A stretch of DNA of 64,000 nt from Spiroplasma attinicola. Lineage in GTDB: Bacteria > Bacillota_I > Bacilli_A > Mycoplasmatales > VBWQ01. The DNA lies in the NCBI RefSeq assembly GCF_023509825.1, contig NZ_JAKQXY010000001.1, positions 372,001 to 436,000 on the forward strand, read 5' to 3'. Below, piece after piece: positions 62,220 to 64,000 of the stretch (the first letter of the stretch is position 1; every line of letters begins with the position of its first letter). The position numbers were made by a program, and so were the translations under genes. Below the pieces are notes generated by a model. That model had not been told where the DNA came from and searched no databases. It worked only from the letters and a program-made list of their open reading frames with translations.

Positions 62220-62447
62220 ATGGATAATAGTATTTTAAAATATATAATTGAAATTAGCGTTTATATATTTAGTTTTATTATTAGTGCAGTTGCAATTAAA
62301 GCAATTCCGTTTCATAAATTTTTAGATCATAGTAAAGTTAAAGAAGCTTGAATTTTGTATATTTTAACAGTATTAGTGTTTACTTTTTGTATTGGTGGTT
62401 TAATTACTAATTTTATTGGTTTAGATATTTGATTTCCTAGTAAATAG
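62220..62447 (+). CDS. DUF1146-like small membrane protein
   Basis: 75 aa with two transmembrane helices (VYIFSFIISAVAIKAI and WILYILTVLVFTFCIGGLI). A small two-helix DUF1146 protein (YwzB type) follows atpC in many Firmicutes, and the shape and position fit. GAGGTAATT precedes the ATG, 11 bp after atpC. Its role is unknown. Confidence 0.75.
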
Positions 62448-62817
62448 TTGAATATTTTTTAAAATTTATTCTTAATAAATATAATCTTTGATTTTTATTG
62501 ATGTATAATAAAAATGGTATAGATTTATTAAAATTATTAAATTTTATTAATTTAATTATTTTTGTTTATGAGTTTAATTAATATAAATTATTCATACTAT
62601 TGTGATACAAGAGTACAGAGCAAAAAGGGTTTATTATATTTATTTATGTATAAAATTTGGTCGTTAAACTTTAAATGAAAATAAAATATAAATGATAGTA
62701 GTTATAGCAATATGACTACTATTTTCATTTTTTGATAAAAAGTAATTAAAAGTAAAGTGAATTGTAATAATTTTAAAAAAAGAATTATAATAAATGAGAA
62801 AAGAGAGGTGTAGAAGA
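62448..62817 (+). other. Intergenic region after the ATP synthase operon
   Basis: About 370 bp, very AT-rich. It holds a likely terminator at 62693-62740 (TAGTAGT and ACTACTA stem, then TTTTCATTTTTT). An ATTTATT/AATAAAT hairpin near 62464-62481 lacks a T run. No ORF recognised. The promoter of the last gene must be in the right part but I cannot place it. Confidence 0.5.
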
Positions 62818-63999
62818 GTGAAGAAATTTTTACTTGCTTTATTAACAATAATTCCAATTTCTAGTGGTGTAATATCAATAGTAGTAGGTTCACAAGTAGT
62901 AAGAAATAATATTACTTATGTTAATAAAACTATTTATTTAGATAATAAGAAACAAAAATTAGTTGAAAACCAAGATTCTTTTGTAGTTAATGGTAATTAT
63001 TATGATACAACTCATCGAATTTATATGAGTTCTAATAAAGATAAAACTCTGCCAGAACAAGATAACAGAGATGATTATATTATTGGAAAAGGTAAAAAAG
63101 ATAAGTGATATAATAAATTATTTTCTGCTTTATCATTAGATATTACAAAATATGCTGCTAATAAAACTGAGTTTTTAAATAGATATAACTCAGTTAATAT
63201 TAATTATTCATATATGGATAATTTTTGAAATGGTTTACAAGGTTGAACTAATTTATATCAAAAAAAACCATCAATTTTACCAGGAATTTATATTTTGAAT
63301 TTAAAAGCAAATGACGAAAAAAATGAAGTATTTCAAGATACAGATAAAAAACATAAGGGTAATGAAAAGGTAAGATTCATTTTAAATAGTTCTTGAAATG
63401 GTAATATTTTAAATCTTAATTGAGAATTAGGTGTTTGATATCATTGAGCTCTAGGAAGTATTTTTAATCATGCTGCTTTAGCAAGCTTTACAAATGATCA
63501 ATATACTTTTTTGAAAATGCCAAGAGATAATAATAAACTTAGTGCTGAAATCAAGAATAGTACAATTGTTAAATCTTCTAGTTTTACTTTAGCAAATGAG
63601 TCTAAAGTATCGGGTTTAAGCAGTGTAGATAGTGAGTTAAAAAATAAGTCAAAACAAAAAGATATAAATAATTCACTTTTTAAATTTATTCCAATGATTG
63701 TTCAAACTTATGTTGGTGGAAAAATTGTTCATGTCTCAAATGGAACTTGATTTTTTACTTTAGCAGTAGTTATGACATGATATTCAGATTCATGAGTTGC
63801 TTTGGATTCTAATTTAATATTAAGTTCAGGGCTTGATATTAATCGATCACTTAGTATAAATACTCTAGGTTCAATTTATAGTATGACTTATAAATCGATT
63901 TCTGGTGTTGATTATGGTAATTATGAACCACTTGATCCAAGATTTATTGGAATGAAATTATTTGGAACGATTATTGTTCCTTATATTTATCTTGCTTAA
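62818..63999 (+). CDS. Secreted or membrane-anchored protein of unknown function
   Basis: 393 aa. The N-terminus is a signal peptide or anchor (KKFLLALLTIIPISSGVISIVVGS), with no lipobox cysteine. The body is polar, rich in Asn, Ser, Lys and aromatic residues (YNSVNINYSYMDNFWNGLQGW), with many Trp coded by TGA. Hydrophobic segments near the C-terminus (FIPMIVQTYVGGKIVHV, GTWFFTLAVVMTWY) may be membrane helices. GTG 62818 was chosen because GAGAGGTG precedes it; ATG 62794 is an upstream alternative. I recognise no family. Confidence 0.7.
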
Positions 64000-64000
64000 A

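Overview
The window reads as chromosomal DNA from a mollicute, most likely a Spiroplasma or a close relative; the genus is an inference. The DNA is very AT-rich, and almost every long gene is intact only if TGA is read as tryptophan, including at conserved tryptophans in DnaX, GyrA, AtpA, FtsH and Cas9. No cell-wall genes are visible. Peptide release factor PrfA is present, as expected where UGA is a sense codon. All coordinates below assume genetic code 4.

Region 1 (1-9.1 kb) is the replication origin neighbourhood. On the minus strand lie tatD, mnmE, jag/khpB, yidC, rnpA and rpmH, the classic set left of oriC. After a roughly 690-bp AT-rich gap come a 60-residue orphan gene, dnaA and dnaN on the plus strand. 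DnaA boxes sit on both sides of dnaA, with a very AT-rich stretch before dnaN. An azoreductase gene converges on dnaN.

Region 2 (9.4-26.2 kb) is plus-strand housekeeping: an ABC-F protein, gyrB, gyrA, serS, the small SRP RNA flanked by two parS-type palindromes, tadA, dnaX, ybaB, tmk, holB, a tRNA methyltransferase, tilS, ftsH and hpt. recR is not between ybaB and tmk. A 1063-residue FtsX-like permease follows (26.3-29.4 kb).

Region 3 (29.6-42.0 kb) is the accessory part. It holds a small MazF/PemK-like gene whose tail is an inverted copy of 81 bp of the ABC-F gene, a promoter-hairpin-terminator unit that looks like a small RNA, and a complete type II CRISPR-Cas locus. In transcription order on the minus strand the locus is tracrRNA, cas9 (1110 aa, all catalytic residues present), terminator, leader, array (80 intact repeats plus decayed ones), terminator-like hairpin, cas1, cas2 and a Csn2-like ATPase. 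The array lies between cas9 and the adaptation genes instead of after them. Its spacers include two duplicated pairs, five overlapping spacers to one homopolymer-containing target, and several other overlapping sets, which points to repeated acquisition from a few invaders.

Region 4 (42.1-64.0 kb) is again mostly housekeeping on the plus strand: lysS, a membrane/zinc-ribbon protein, rpmE, a degenerate ABC ATPase, a DHH phosphoesterase, tdk, prfA, a small orphan, prmC, an antiterminator-like regulator, tsaC, upp, the full F1Fo ATP synthase operon (atpI-B-E-F-H-A-G-D-C) with a DUF1146-like tail gene, and a secreted or membrane protein of unknown role. No rRNA, tRNA or intact insertion sequence was recognised.
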